Assembly: GCF_040717445.1 (NCBI RefSeq)
Contig: NZ_JBFEFL010000001.1
Span: forward strand, 2,490,001 to 2,554,000
Direction of reading: 5' to 3'
DNA from: Qipengyuania sp. JC766
Lineage (GTDB): Bacteria > Pseudomonadota > Alphaproteobacteria > Sphingomonadales > Sphingomonadaceae
DNA: 64,000 bases
A program made the position numbers and the translations under genes. The notes beneath the pieces were generated by a model, which saw nothing but the letters and a program-made list of their open reading frames with translations, did not search any database and was not told the DNA's origin. Positions 8,808-17,511 of this stretch are shown here, one piece after another (the stretch's first letter is position 1; each line of letters begins with the position of its first letter).

Positions 8808-9224
8808 ATGATCGATGGTCTGACCCGATCGATGGCGTTGCGCGGCGGGTTTGTCGCGCTGGGATTGTTTGCCGCGACCATGCCAGCCACGGCCCAGTCG
8901 CCCGAACTCGCCATGCTGGACACGCTGGAAAGCGGGCAGTGGGAACTGCGCTATCGCGGCGATACCCCTTCGACGCGCATGTGCGTACGATCGGGTCGCG
9001 ACTTCATCCAGATGCGGCATCGCGGACAGCGCTGCAATCGCTACGTCGTAGAGGACGGGCAGAGCAAGGTGACCGTCCAGTACTCGTGCAGCGGCACTAG
9101 CTGGGGTCGGACCAGCATCCGCAAGGAAAGCGGACGCCTCGTCCAGATCGAAGGGCAGGGGCGCGCGAACGACCGTAACTTCCAGTTCACGGCGGAAGCT
9201 CGCCGCGTTGGTGCCTGCCGCTGA
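8808..9224 (+). CDS. Secreted protein, DUF3617-like
   Basis: A protein of 138 residues from the ATG at 8808, with a typical signal peptide (MIDGLTRSMALRGGFVALGL then cleavage near ATAQS). The mature part starts with a WELRYRG segment, then MCVRSG, CNRYVVEDG, VQYSCSG and GRTSIRKES, a pattern of Trp-Glu then spaced cysteines that resembles DUF3617 proteins, periplasmic proteins of unknown function common in sphingomonads. The assignment is by pattern memory and not by search. It stands alone between hslO and queC. Confidence 0.65.
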   Translation: MIDGLTRSMALRGGFVALGLFAATMPATAQSPELAMLDTLESGQWELRYRGDTPSTRMCVRSGRDFIQMRHRGQRCNRYVVEDGQSKVTVQYSCSGTSWGRTSIRKESGRLVQIEGQGRANDRNFQFTAEARRVGACR

Positions 9225-9252
9225 GGACTGCCTGCTGAAGGTCCGATAACGT

Positions 9253-9281
9253 TTGCCCGGGGCCGCATCTGCGGTTAGCCG
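9253..9281 (+). promoter_or_regulatory. Promoter of queC, leaderless type
   Basis: TTGCCC (9253-9258), a 17-nt spacer and TAGCCG (9276-9281). The queC ATG starts 7 nt further on, where transcription itself should begin, so the mRNA would have almost no leader. The same layout occurs before several other genes in this window. Confidence 0.55.
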
Positions 9282-9288
9282 GACAGAC

Positions 9289-10008
9289 ATGGGTTCGGAT
9301 CGGAGCGTTTCGGAAAAGTCGGCCGTCGTCCTGCTGTCTGGGGGGCTGGACAGCATGGTTTGCGCCGGGATAGCGCGCGAACAGGGCTATCGCTTGCTCG
9401 CTCTGACGGTCGATTACGGTCAGCGGCACATTCGTGAACTGCAGTCGGCCCGCGCGATCGCCGGGAAGCTGGAAGCGGCCAGGCATAGCGAGATCTCGCT
9501 GGACCTTCGCAGTTTCGGCGGGTCCGCCCTGACGGACGATATCGATGTCCCGAAGTCCGGGGTCGGTGATGATATCCCGGTCACTTATGTACCGGCGCGA
9601 AATCTCGTATTTCTCTCGCTGACGACCGCTTTCGCGGAAGCCAACGGTGCCGCGGATATTTTCATCGGGGTCAATGCGCTCGATTATTCCGGATACCCCG
9701 ATTGTCGGCCCGAATTCATTTCCAGCTTTACCGAGACCGCCCGGCTTGGCACCAAGAGTGGAACCGAGGGTACGCCCTTCACGATCCATGCGCCGCTGCA
9801 GTACATGACCAAGGCGGACATAGCGCGCGAAGCGGACAGGCTGGGGCTTGATCCTGCGTGGAGCTGGTCCTGCTACGATCCGCTTGCGGATGGTCGGGCC
9901 TGCGGGGAATGCGACAGTTGCCGTTTGCGCAAGAAGGGGTTTGCGGAAGCGGGACTGGTGGACGGAACGGAATATGGCGACACGAAGATCGCCGACGGGA
10001 GAAAATGA
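9289..10008 (+). CDS. queC: 7-cyano-7-deazaguanine synthase
   Basis: Converts 7-carboxy-7-deazaguanine to preQ0 with ammonia and ATP, on the pathway to queuosine-modified tRNA. It has 239 residues from the ATG at 9289. The ATP pyrophosphatase P-loop SGGLDS is at 17-22. The four cysteines of the zinc site are C195, C205, C208 and C211 (CGECDSC). The segments VPARN and GVNALDYSGYPDCR are typical of the family. The stop codon overlaps the start region of the next gene (ATGATGA), linking queC to an MFS transporter. No other queuosine genes lie nearby. Confidence 0.95.
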   Translation: MGSDRSVSEKSAVVLLSGGLDSMVCAGIAREQGYRLLALTVDYGQRHIRELQSARAIAGKLEAARHSEISLDLRSFGGSALTDDIDVPKSGVGDDIPVTYVPARNLVFLSLTTAFAEANGAADIFIGVNALDYSGYPDCRPEFISSFTETARLGTKSGTEGTPFTIHAPLQYMTKADIAREADRLGLDPAWSWSCYDPLADGRACGECDSCRLRKKGFAEAGLVDGTEYGDTKIADGRK

Positions 10009-11585
10009 TGAGCCAGACGGGCGATATTGCCGATGCGGTTGTACCCGAGCCTGCGAAGAAGGTACCCGCATACAGCTGGTACGCGCTGGGCGTCCTCGTG
10101 CTGGTGTACGTCCTCAACTTCATCGACCGGCAGATCCTCTCGATCCTGGCAAACGACATCAAGGCCGATCTCGGCCTGACCGACGCCGATCTGGGATTTC
10201 TCTACGGAACCGCGTTCGGGGTGTTCTACGCGCTGTTCGGTATTCCGCTTGGACGCCTTGCCGACAGCTGGCATCGTATCCGGCTCATGACCGCGGGTCT
10301 CGCGCTCTGGTCGCTCATGACGGCCCTTTCCGGCTTTGCGAAAAACGGATTGCAACTGAGCGCAGCGCGGATCGGTGTCGGGGTCGGTGAGGCGAGCGCT
10401 AGCCCCGCCGCCTATTCTTTGATCTCGGACTGGTTTCCCAAGAAGATGCGCGGGACTGCGCTCGCGATTTATTCCGCCGGTTTGTACATCGGCGGTGGCA
10501 TCTCGCTTCTGATAGGCGGATTGATTGTCGAAGGCTGGAACGCGGCTTATCCCGGTGGCGGACCCTTCGGACTTGTCGGATGGCAGGCCGCATTCATGGC
10601 GGTCGGCCTTCCCGGGCTCCTTCTGGCACTTTGGGTTTTCACATTGCGTGAGCCGGTTCGCGGCGCGATCGAAGGCTTGCCCGAAACCAAGGTGGACAAG
10701 CCCTTCAGGGGTTTCTTCCAGGAACTTTTCGCCGTCATTCCCCCGCTTACATTCATTGCCGCGTCGCGGCGCGGACCGCGTGCCTTGGCGGGCAACGTGG
10801 CAGCGGCGGTAATCATCGCGGCGATTTCCTGGGTGATGGGGTCCCTCACGCAGAACTTCCAGCAATGGGGCGCGATCGGGCTGGGGTATTACGCGGTGGT
10901 CTCATGGGCCGCGTCCCTGCGCCACCGCGATCCGCCGACGTTCAAGCTTATCTGGGGCAATCCCGCCTTCCTTTACACCATCCTTGGATACGGAATGGTC
11001 GCCTTCGCGTCCTATTCGGTATCCTTCTGGGCAGCCCCCTATGCCGAGCGAGTGCTCGGTGCATCCAAGGCGGTGCTTGGTTTCTGGATAGGCGGTGGCG
11101 GCGCGCTCGGCGGCTTCCTGGGCGTGATCATAGGTGGGCGGATGTCCGACTGGCTACGGGAGCGTAATCCAGGCGGCCGTATATTCGTGATCGCCTTCGG
11201 CGTTCTAGCGCCCGTTATACCGTTGATCCTCGCCTTTACGACCGAGGATCTGGCGCTGTTCTACTTCCTTAACTTCCTCCTGTCGCTGCTAGGGAGCTCT
11301 GCCCTCGGCGCCGCTGCGGCCACCACGCAGGATCTCGTCCTGCCGCGAATGCGGGGAACCGCGACAGCGACCTTCTTCCTGTCGACGACACTCGTGGGTC
11401 TTGCCCTTGGCCCGTACATGGCCGGGCAGGTCTCGACGATGACGGGCAGCCTGTCGATCGGCGTACTTTCCGTGCTGGTCGCAGCGCCGATCGGCACGGT
11501 CCTCCTGATTCTGGCTTACCGCACGGTGCCCGAAGCGGAGCGGACGCTCTTCGAACGGGCCCGTGCGGCAGGAGAGCCGGCTTAG
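10008..11585 (+). CDS. MFS transporter (spinster-like)
   Basis: Major facilitator of 525 residues with about 12 hydrophobic segments. Two ATGs stand in tandem at 10005 and 10008; the second has better spacing (5 nt) from the GGGAGA ribosome binding site at 9997-10002. The loop after helix 2 reads GRLADSWHRIRLM, a variant of MFS motif A. After helix 1, the segment VLNFIDRQILSIL is typical of the spinster-like group found in many copies in sphingomonads, whose substrates are mostly unknown. The start overlaps the queC stop, so expression is coupled to queC. The stop overlaps the convergent sodC stop by 4 nt. Confidence 0.85.
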   Translation: MSQTGDIADAVVPEPAKKVPAYSWYALGVLVLVYVLNFIDRQILSILANDIKADLGLTDADLGFLYGTAFGVFYALFGIPLGRLADSWHRIRLMTAGLALWSLMTALSGFAKNGLQLSAARIGVGVGEASASPAAYSLISDWFPKKMRGTALAIYSAGLYIGGGISLLIGGLIVEGWNAAYPGGGPFGLVGWQAAFMAVGLPGLLLALWVFTLREPVRGAIEGLPETKVDKPFRGFFQELFAVIPPLTFIAASRRGPRALAGNVAAAVIIAAISWVMGSLTQNFQQWGAIGLGYYAVVSWAASLRHRDPPTFKLIWGNPAFLYTILGYGMVAFASYSVSFWAAPYAERVLGASKAVLGFWIGGGGALGGFLGVIIGGRMSDWLRERNPGGRIFVIAFGVLAPVIPLILAFTTEDLALFYFLNFLLSLLGSSALGAAAATTQDLVLPRMRGTATATFFLSTTLVGLALGPYMAGQVSTMTGSLSIGVLSVLVAAPIGTVLLILAYRTVPEAERTLFERARAAGEPA

Positions 11586-12115
11586 CTCGCGCGCTGGATG
11601 ACCCCGCACGCAATGCGCGAACCAGCATCGCCGGAAGGCTGGCTGGTGTAGTCGTCCGCCTGCGCGTGGATCACCACGGCAGAACCGTCTGCGTCGAAAA
11701 TAGCGTCGGTGATGCGCGACTTACCCGTTCCTAGATCGACGGTGGTGCTGGCGCTACCGCTGGAGCCGACCGTCAGGTTGGGTAGATCGCCCAAGTGAGT
11801 GCGCGCGGCGTTGGGGCCGGCATGCGGATTGTTCTGCGGATTGAGATGACCGCCGGCGGATGTGAAGTCCGGCCGGGTACAGGTGCCGGTTTCGTGGACG
11901 TGGAAACCGCGTTCGCCTGCCGAGAGTCCGGTCACGGCCAGCGTCATCCGCACTTCGTCTCCGACGGCGAAGATCTGCGCGGTTCCTACTGGCGTGCCGT
12001 TCGCAAGCACGATCCGAGCGGACCCGATACGGTCGTCGGGCAGGTCTTCCAGGGTGGTGCAACCGGCCAGCGTGGCGACGGCCGCGGATGCGGCAAGGAT
12101 TGTACGGATCGTCAT
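11582..12115 (-). CDS. sodC: Cu/Zn superoxide dismutase, lipoprotein
   Basis: Periplasmic enzyme that converts superoxide to hydrogen peroxide and oxygen. It has 177 residues from the ATG at 12113-12115, which has GGGGAGA upstream. The signal peptide ends in the lipobox LAGC (Cys19), so the enzyme is probably anchored as a lipoprotein. Metal ligands of the family are visible: H72 and H74 (FHVHE), H90 (GGH), H98 and H107, D110, and a late His in VIHAQ. The two cysteines of the conserved disulfide are C79 and the one in RIACGVI near the C-terminus. The gene converges on the MFS gene with overlapping stops. Confidence 0.95.
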   Translation of the reverse strand: MTIRTILAASAAVATLAGCTTLEDLPDDRIGSARIVLANGTPVGTAQIFAVGDEVRMTLAVTGLSAGERGFHVHETGTCTRPDFTSAGGHLNPQNNPHAGPNAARTHLGDLPNLTVGSSGSASTTVDLGTGKSRITDAIFDADGSAVVIHAQADDYTSQPSGDAGSRIACGVIQRAS

Positions 12116-12152
12116 TGTCAGTCTCCCCATTCAAAGATGCAGGATACCAACG

Positions 12153-12182
12153 AAAAAGGGGCCGGATTGCTCCGGCCCCTTT
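12153..12182 (-). terminator. Strong terminator after ompA
   Basis: A perfect 12-bp stem AAAGGGGCCGGA/TCCGGCCCCTTT (12155-12166 with 12171-12182, loop TTGC). On the minus strand it is followed by TTTTT. It lies between the ompA stop and the sodC start, so it ends ompA transcription before sodC. Confidence 0.85.
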
Positions 12183-12206
12183 CTAATTTCACCAGATGGT
12201 GTGGAA

Positions 12207-13436
12207 TTACATGCCGGCGTTCGGGCCGTAAGTGATTTCCACACGACGGTTGCCGAGTTCGCGGACGCCGTCGCCGGTGGCGATACGCGGACGCGTTTCA
12301 CCGAAGCCTTCGGAAGAGATCCGGGCGTCGGGGATGCCACGCTGGTTGAGGTAGGCGCGAACCGACGCGTTGCGACGTTCAGCCAGACCTTCGTTATAGC
12401 GCGCCGAACCCGAGGTATCGGTGTGACCGGCCAGCATGACCGAAGCCGTGCCGCAGTTGGCGTAGGACGAAACGGCGTTGTTCAGCGTTTCGATGGCCGT
12501 GGCGTTGAGGTTCGACTGATCCCAGTCGAAGAACACGAGGTACGGACCACGGGCACAAGCCGGCGGCGGCGGCGGCGGAACCGGGCAAGCCTGGTTCACC
12601 GGAATGACCGAGCCGTTCGGGCAGGTCTTGGTCTGCGGCGGCGGCGGCGGAGCCACGACCGGGCAGGTTTCCGTCACGAGGACTTCGGTGCCATTCGGGC
12701 AGGTCTTGTACTCCGGCTCCGGAGTGCCGCCGAAGTTGAAGGTCAGCGTGCCAAGAAGCGAGTGCGAACGGAAATCGGCTTCCGCGTCACGGCCCAGCGC
12801 ATCAACCAGATCAACGTTCTGGTGATTGAAGAACCGATAGCGCAGGCCAACGTCGACCGAGTCGCTCAGCGGTGCGCGAACGCCCGCCAGAAGCTGCCAC
12901 GCAAATCCTGTGTCCGAATCATCGAAGGCTGAACCAGCGCTTTGGTCGATCGTGAACTGGTACTCCGTGCGAGCGACGCCAGCACCACCGCCAACGAAGC
13001 CTTGGATCCCATCATCATCGCCGAAGTCGAGAAGTCCGTTGACCATGAAGCTCAGCGAATTCACGTCGCCGGCAGCGTCATAGAGACCGGCATTGGACGG
13101 GCCGAGGCCCGACGAATTGTCACCAGCGAGGCCGACGGGACCGACCGCCAGCTCATCAACGTCGGCTTCGCGCCAAGAGGCTTCAGCTTCGAGTCGAATG
13201 CCACCGAAATCGTAGCCCACGATGCCGCCGAAGTCGTAGCCGTAATCGTTGTCGATCGTGGCGAACGTCGAGCTGTCATCGGTATCAACACCACCACCGG
13301 CGTCGATGGCAATGTCGGAATCTTCGACGATCATCGGACCGCCACCAAGTTCCACATACCACTGTCCGTCGCGCGCGAGCGCCGGCGAAGCAAGGGCCGT
13401 CGAAGCCATCGCCAGTCCTATGACGAGATTGCGCAT
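12207..13436 (-). CDS. ompA: OmpA-family outer-membrane protein
   Basis: Outer-membrane protein of 409 residues linking membrane and cell wall. The start is the ATG at 13434-13436, with GGGGA 8 nt upstream. It has a signal peptide (MRNLVIGLAMASTALASPALA) and an N-terminal eight-strand beta-barrel region (about 24-235). A linker follows with two copies of a unit KTCPNG...CPV followed by Pro runs (about 240-293). The C-terminal OmpA peptidoglycan-binding domain contains LAGHTDTSG, YNEGLAERRN and GNRRVEI. The paired cysteines in each linker unit could form disulfides. Such linkers are common in sphingomonad OmpA proteins. Confidence 0.93.
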   Translation of the reverse strand: MRNLVIGLAMASTALASPALARDGQWYVELGGGPMIVEDSDIAIDAGGGVDTDDSSTFATIDNDYGYDFGGIVGYDFGGIRLEAEASWREADVDELAVGPVGLAGDNSSGLGPSNAGLYDAAGDVNSLSFMVNGLLDFGDDDGIQGFVGGGAGVARTEYQFTIDQSAGSAFDDSDTGFAWQLLAGVRAPLSDSVDVGLRYRFFNHQNVDLVDALGRDAEADFRSHSLLGTLTFNFGGTPEPEYKTCPNGTEVLVTETCPVVAPPPPPQTKTCPNGSVIPVNQACPVPPPPPPACARGPYLVFFDWDQSNLNATAIETLNNAVSSYANCGTASVMLAGHTDTSGSARYNEGLAERRNASVRAYLNQRGIPDARISSEGFGETRPRIATGDGVRELGNRRVEITYGPNAGM

Positions 13437-13628
13437 TATAGAATTCCCCTTTTTACGCGGATTAATTGCCATCGAATGGCGGTTTTCTAACTTTACGAGC
13501 GAGGCGAGGCAAGCATTCTGTCAGCGATTCTGTTGCAAGATTGTCGCTCTTTTCCCGGGCTGGTGAAAAAACGAATGCATACCTCCCGTCTCGATCCGGC
13601 TAACCAGCGTTGCCTAAAAATGTTCCCC

Positions 13629-14087
13629 TTAAATATCAGATAATATCCCTGCGGTCCGCAAACTTGCGAGCAGTTGCATAAATGCCGCACGCATTTCCGC
13701 GTCGATATTTGTCCCGCCGGACGGGAGCGTCGGAGCATCGGGAGCACGCCATTCATCGCGGTAATGGAGGAATAGCCCCTGCGACAGGTCGAAGGCGCGC
13801 AGACCGGGAACGGGCGCGGCGAAATGCCACGAGCCGGCATGCCAACCCGCAATGGTGCCTTCGCGTCCGGCGAAACTTCCGGCAGCCGGATTCGCCACGA
13901 TCCAGCACTCGCCCGCTTCGGGTGAGGCAGGTGGATCGGGGCGAATGCCCTTCACAACGGGATGCAGCAGCATGTCCGTCCGAACGAAAGCCTCGTTCAC
14001 GAAGGCTTCCTTCTGCGCCTGTCCGGTGAAAAGCAGCGGGAGGCCGTGGCGGTGGGTGCGGTCGGCGAATGCGATGGGATCGGTCAT
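13629..14087 (-). CDS. DUF2793 protein at the end of the GTA cluster
   Basis: A protein of 152 residues. The N-terminal part reads LPLLFTGQAQKEAFVNEAF, followed by MLLHPVVKG, a GECWIVANPAAGSFAGREG segment and FDLSQGLFLHYRDEW. This is the pattern of DUF2793, found at the 3' end of GTA and related phage tail regions in alphaproteobacteria. Its role is unknown; a tail-fibre or surface-binding function is inferred from position next to the tail-tip gene. It starts 37 nt after the tail-tip protein gene, on the same strand. Confidence 0.75.
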   Translation of the reverse strand: MTDPIAFADRTHRHGLPLLFTGQAQKEAFVNEAFVRTDMLLHPVVKGIRPDPPASPEAGECWIVANPAAGSFAGREGTIAGWHAGSWHFAAPVPGLRAFDLSQGLFLHYRDEWRAPDAPTLPSGGTNIDAEMRAAFMQLLASLRTAGILSDI

Positions 14088-14123
14088 AGTCTCTGGCTTT
14101 CGTCTGGTTGGAGGAATCGGCGG

Positions 14124-16283
14124 TCACAGGATGGTCAGCAGCAAGGGGTCCGATTGGGCGGCCGTGCCGACCTGCCGGACCCAGAGCGGCTTTCCGGCGT
14201 GCGCGGCGTTGATGTCCGTGGACAGTGTAAAGGCGGACAGGCTCACGCGAAATTCCAGGTCGGGCCGCGAGACGTCACCGATCCCGACGCGATAGGTTTC
14301 GCTTTCCTCGCCGAGAGGGACTTCGATCTCGCTGTGCCAGACCAGCGCTCCGCGGGCCCGGCGCGTCCAGGATGCTTGCAACAAGCCGTCGGTCCGGCGC
14401 TCGATTCGCGCATGGACCGGGACGAGGGGCGTGATCGAGTTTCCGGGATTGGTCAGCTCGGCCATCACCGGCGAATCGTCGGCGGACCCGATGGCGGCGA
14501 GGACCGGCGGATCGCCTGCCAGCACCGCGTTGGCCTCCAGCGGGATAAGGCTGTCGTCGAGCAGGACGATGAACGTCCCCGTGGCGTGGCCGGCCATGGC
14601 AGCGGGTTCGGTTCCGGCGCGGCCGCGCAGCAGGCCGGCAAGACGCCACTGCGCCGCTCCGGTATGGTCCGCGCGGAGGAACTGCACCACCTCGCCGCCG
14701 ATCATCAGGCGATTCGCGCCGCGCGCGAGTCCCTCCATGTCCGTCGTCTCGAGAATATGGTCCGGATTGACGAGGCCGACATCGAGCTGCGCGTTCCGCT
14801 CGAGCAGCAGGGCCGGCGACGGCGCGAGCGGTTCTGCGAGATGGCCGATGACGGCCTGCCGGCGCCCGGTCGCACCGATCGGCACGAAGCTGTCGCCGCG
14901 GCGCGAGAGAATCTGCGCCCCGGACCAGTTCGGCCCCGTGGACGCCGCTGCGGCGTAGATGCGCCGGCCCGCCTGATTCTCCTCGTGCGCCGGTGCCTCG
15001 AAGGCAAGGAAGATCGTGGGCGAAGGCAGGCGGTCGCGCGCCAGCGCAGGCTCCCCGGTGGCACCTCCATCGGATGAGGCCCGATGCTCCCCGGCGCGTT
15101 CGAGCACGAGTTCAGTGCCATCTTCCAGCCACTCCGCCGTCGTGACGCGCCACACACCGGGATGACCGGGCACCCGCACCGACCTGCCCGGGCGCAGCGA
15201 CGGGTCGATCGCTGCCATGCGGTACCGCATCCGGTCGGTACGCCTTCGCGCCCGCGCGCTGGCAGTGTTCGCCAGGCGGAAGGCGTCCTGCGCGGAAAGT
15301 ACCGCGGGTATCTCGACCGGGCGGGCCGTCCTGCCGGTTCCCATTGCCGACGGCCATTGCAGGCCGGGCTGGTATTCCCGTCCGCTGTCGTAATAGCGGA
15401 TGGCGACGGCGATCGCTTCCGAAGGCTCGCGCTCGCTTGCCATGCCGGACTGCGCACCGAAATCGGCGTCCCGTTCCACAGTCGCTTCGGGCAGGTCGAC
15501 CGGATCGGTCACATAGGCGTCTTCCAGCGTTACGCGCACCGTCGCGCCGGTTTCGTCCAATGTCAGCGGATAGAGCGCGTCGATCGTCTCCAGAACTGCC
15601 GCCTGGTCGGGCGCGTCCAGCGTCAGGCCGGCAAGGCCTTGCAGGATATCGGGTCCCGCCAACCAGCCGGATCCCTCAGCCAAGGCGGCGAATGTGACCG
15701 GCCCTTCGTCGGCGAACACTTCGAAGCTCAGCGCCGGGATGCGGTTGCCGAAGCCGGTCAGGTCGAGATCCTCGAACACGACATAGGCGCAATCGCGAAA
15801 AGCGGGGCAGGCCGCGCCTTGCGCCGATGCGATCAGCGGGTCCGCCTGCTGGTCGCCCAGCCCGCGATGCACGCGCATCGTTCCGGTGGCCTTCAGATCC
15901 CCCGCTGCCCCGCGCAGCAAGTTGCCGTCCGCCCAGATCCGGCCGACATCTCGGATCGGCCTGCTGGATAGGGCCACGGCCAGCGAGACGGTATAGCTGT
16001 ATTGCGTCACGTCCGGCCGGCCCTTGCCGCCGCTCGGCTCCGTGCTCTCCTGAAGGTCGGTCGCCCAGATCACGGTGCCCGGCACGCGGACCCGGCCGAA
16101 CTGGCGGGGGATCGGGACGCCGTAGCTGGACGTGCTGACGGCGAGCTCGGTCAGGCGTGGGCCGTTGCGCTTATCCCCGCCGAATAGGGCACCGTCCAGC
16201 GAGCGTCCCGCCAGCGCGCCCAATGCGCCGCCCACCGGGCCGGCAATGGCGGTGCCCACGGCACCCAGCAACAATGTGGCCAT
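14124..16283 (-). CDS. GTA tail-tip / host-specificity protein (gp15 equivalent)
   Basis: A protein of 719 residues from the ATG at 16281-16283, preceded by GGAG; its first bases overlap the stop of the NlpC/P60 gene. The N-terminus is a Gly/Ala-rich hydrophobic stretch (about 3-30), then a segment typical of phage tail-tip proteins (SYGVPIPRQFGRVRVPGTVI, and QYSYTVSLAVALSSRP with IRDVGRIWADG). The C-terminal third has beta-rich repeats. The RcGTA counterpart is about 1,300 residues and has an extra TIM-barrel domain at its N-terminus. That domain is absent here, while a barrel-like region is present in the DUF2460 protein of this cluster. Probably the receptor-contacting tip. Confidence 0.82.
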   Translation of the reverse strand: MATLLLGAVGTAIAGPVGGALGALAGRSLDGALFGGDKRNGPRLTELAVSTSSYGVPIPRQFGRVRVPGTVIWATDLQESTEPSGGKGRPDVTQYSYTVSLAVALSSRPIRDVGRIWADGNLLRGAAGDLKATGTMRVHRGLGDQQADPLIASAQGAACPAFRDCAYVVFEDLDLTGFGNRIPALSFEVFADEGPVTFAALAEGSGWLAGPDILQGLAGLTLDAPDQAAVLETIDALYPLTLDETGATVRVTLEDAYVTDPVDLPEATVERDADFGAQSGMASEREPSEAIAVAIRYYDSGREYQPGLQWPSAMGTGRTARPVEIPAVLSAQDAFRLANTASARARRRTDRMRYRMAAIDPSLRPGRSVRVPGHPGVWRVTTAEWLEDGTELVLERAGEHRASSDGGATGEPALARDRLPSPTIFLAFEAPAHEENQAGRRIYAAAASTGPNWSGAQILSRRGDSFVPIGATGRRQAVIGHLAEPLAPSPALLLERNAQLDVGLVNPDHILETTDMEGLARGANRLMIGGEVVQFLRADHTGAAQWRLAGLLRGRAGTEPAAMAGHATGTFIVLLDDSLIPLEANAVLAGDPPVLAAIGSADDSPVMAELTNPGNSITPLVPVHARIERRTDGLLQASWTRRARGALVWHSEIEVPLGEESETYRVGIGDVSRPDLEFRVSLSAFTLSTDINAAHAGKPLWVRQVGTAAQSDPLLLTIL

Positions 16284-16699
16284 CAGTCGGTCTCCTCGGG
16301 AAGGCGCCAGCGCGCGATTACCGGCCAGGGAGGCGGGCCGGGGCATGCGACCACGCGGCGAAGGCCCGCATGGGCATGGACGAAGCGGTCGCGCGCCGTC
16401 GCGACCAGCAGGTGCCGCCTCGTTGTGGCCGGGCGGGCGATCAGGATATCGCCGGGCTGCACTGCGCCGGCTGCCTCTCGCAAGCCGCAGCATGCGGCGA
16501 AATCAGCGATGAAGCCGGTGGCGGCGAGGCGCAGGGCGTAGGGCGGTATGTCGGGCACCGGATGTCCGGCGGCGCGCAGGGCAAGGGCGACGAGCCCGAC
16601 GCAGTCCACCCCCGTCTCGGGCGACCTGCCATGCAGCCGGAAGGGCGTGCCGCAAAGCCGCATGGCCGCATCGGCGATCGCCGCTCCGCGCACGCTCAT
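16283..16699 (-). CDS. NlpC/P60 peptidase of the GTA tail (gp14 equivalent)
   Basis: Cell-wall peptidase of 138 residues. The catalytic cysteine C33 lies in TGVDCVGLVAL and the histidine H96 in TTRRHLLVA, the usual Cys-His arrangement of NlpC/P60 domains. In RcGTA the corresponding tail protein cuts peptidoglycan during DNA delivery. The start overlaps the stop of the DUF2163 gene (ATGA) and the stop overlaps the start of the tail-tip gene (TGATG). It has no signal peptide, as expected for a particle component. Confidence 0.88.
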   Translation of the reverse strand: MSVRGAAIADAAMRLCGTPFRLHGRSPETGVDCVGLVALALRAAGHPVPDIPPYALRLAATGFIADFAACCGLREAAGAVQPGDILIARPATTRRHLLVATARDRFVHAHAGLRRVVACPGPPPWPVIARWRLPEETD

Positions 16700-17511
16700 G
16701 CCGACACCGGATAGCGGGCGAGCAGGTCGTTGCCCGGCAGGAACGGTTCGCCCCGGAAATTGCGCGCATTGCCGAAGCGCGTCGCGCAGGTCTGCAAGGT
16801 GTGGTCGCAGCCTTCGCGCAACAGGGCGCGCGTGCCCGGTTCGGGCAGGGCGTCGAGCGGAACGTCCAGAACGACGCCGCTGCCCGCGTCGCCAACGATG
16901 TCCATGGTCAGGCCCGCATGTGGTCCGCCAAGCCAGCGCAGGTGCCCGTGGACGAACAGCGCGGCATCGATTCCCTCGAAGACGACTGCGTTCGCATCTG
17001 CGTCGCTGCCCGAAACGATCCCCTCGTGCGTGAAGCGCTCGCCCGAAAGTGCACAGTCCTTGCCGCAGAAGGCGGCGCGGCAGGTGGGGCTGGTCAGCGG
17101 CGTCACGGTCCTGTCCAGCCGCGCCCGTGCGGAGAGCAGTTCCGCGTTGAAGCGCACCCCGTCGCGGCTCACCCGGCCGATTGTCCCGGCGAAGAGTTCC
17201 GCCCGCTCCAGCGTCTCCCAGTCGATCATGCCGATCCGGACCTGCGCGCCGTCGTAGCGGCCCGCAGCCAAGTCCGCTTCGTGGATCGCGGCATGCGACA
17301 GCAGCCCTTCGACATCGGCCCGGTCCTCGCGGAAGCCGGACCCGAGGCGGATCGCGCCGGGTACCATGCCCGGACCGGCGCGATGCAGCAGGCCGTCGAA
17401 CCACAAATCCCGGTCGTGCGTCACGAAGCCGAGGGCCAGCCCGTCGCGACGAAAGACTTGCCAGTAGGTCGCCAGCGGCTCCAGCGCCGTCGCGCGGAAC
17501 ACCCGGCTCAC
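16696..17511 (-). CDS. GTA hub protein, DUF2163 (gp13 equivalent)
   Basis: A protein of 271 residues starting with GTG at 17509-17511, which overlaps the stop of the DUF2460 gene (GTGA). The N-terminal DUF2163 region includes ALGFVTHDRDLWFDGL. The C-terminal phage BR0599-like region includes CATRFGNARNFRGEPFLPG. Five cysteines are placed in two groups, C144/C149/C153 and C235/C242. In the RcGTA particle structure the hub protein is reported to hold an iron-sulfur cluster by cysteines, and phage lambda gpL is similar; four of these residues are candidate ligands. It connects the tail tube to the tail tip. Confidence 0.85.
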   Translation of the reverse strand: MSRVFRATALEPLATYWQVFRRDGLALGFVTHDRDLWFDGLLHRAGPGMVPGAIRLGSGFREDRADVEGLLSHAAIHEADLAAGRYDGAQVRIGMIDWETLERAELFAGTIGRVSRDGVRFNAELLSARARLDRTVTPLTSPTCRAAFCGKDCALSGERFTHEGIVSGSDADANAVVFEGIDAALFVHGHLRWLGGPHAGLTMDIVGDAGSGVVLDVPLDALPEPGTRALLREGCDHTLQTCATRFGNARNFRGEPFLPGNDLLARYPVSA

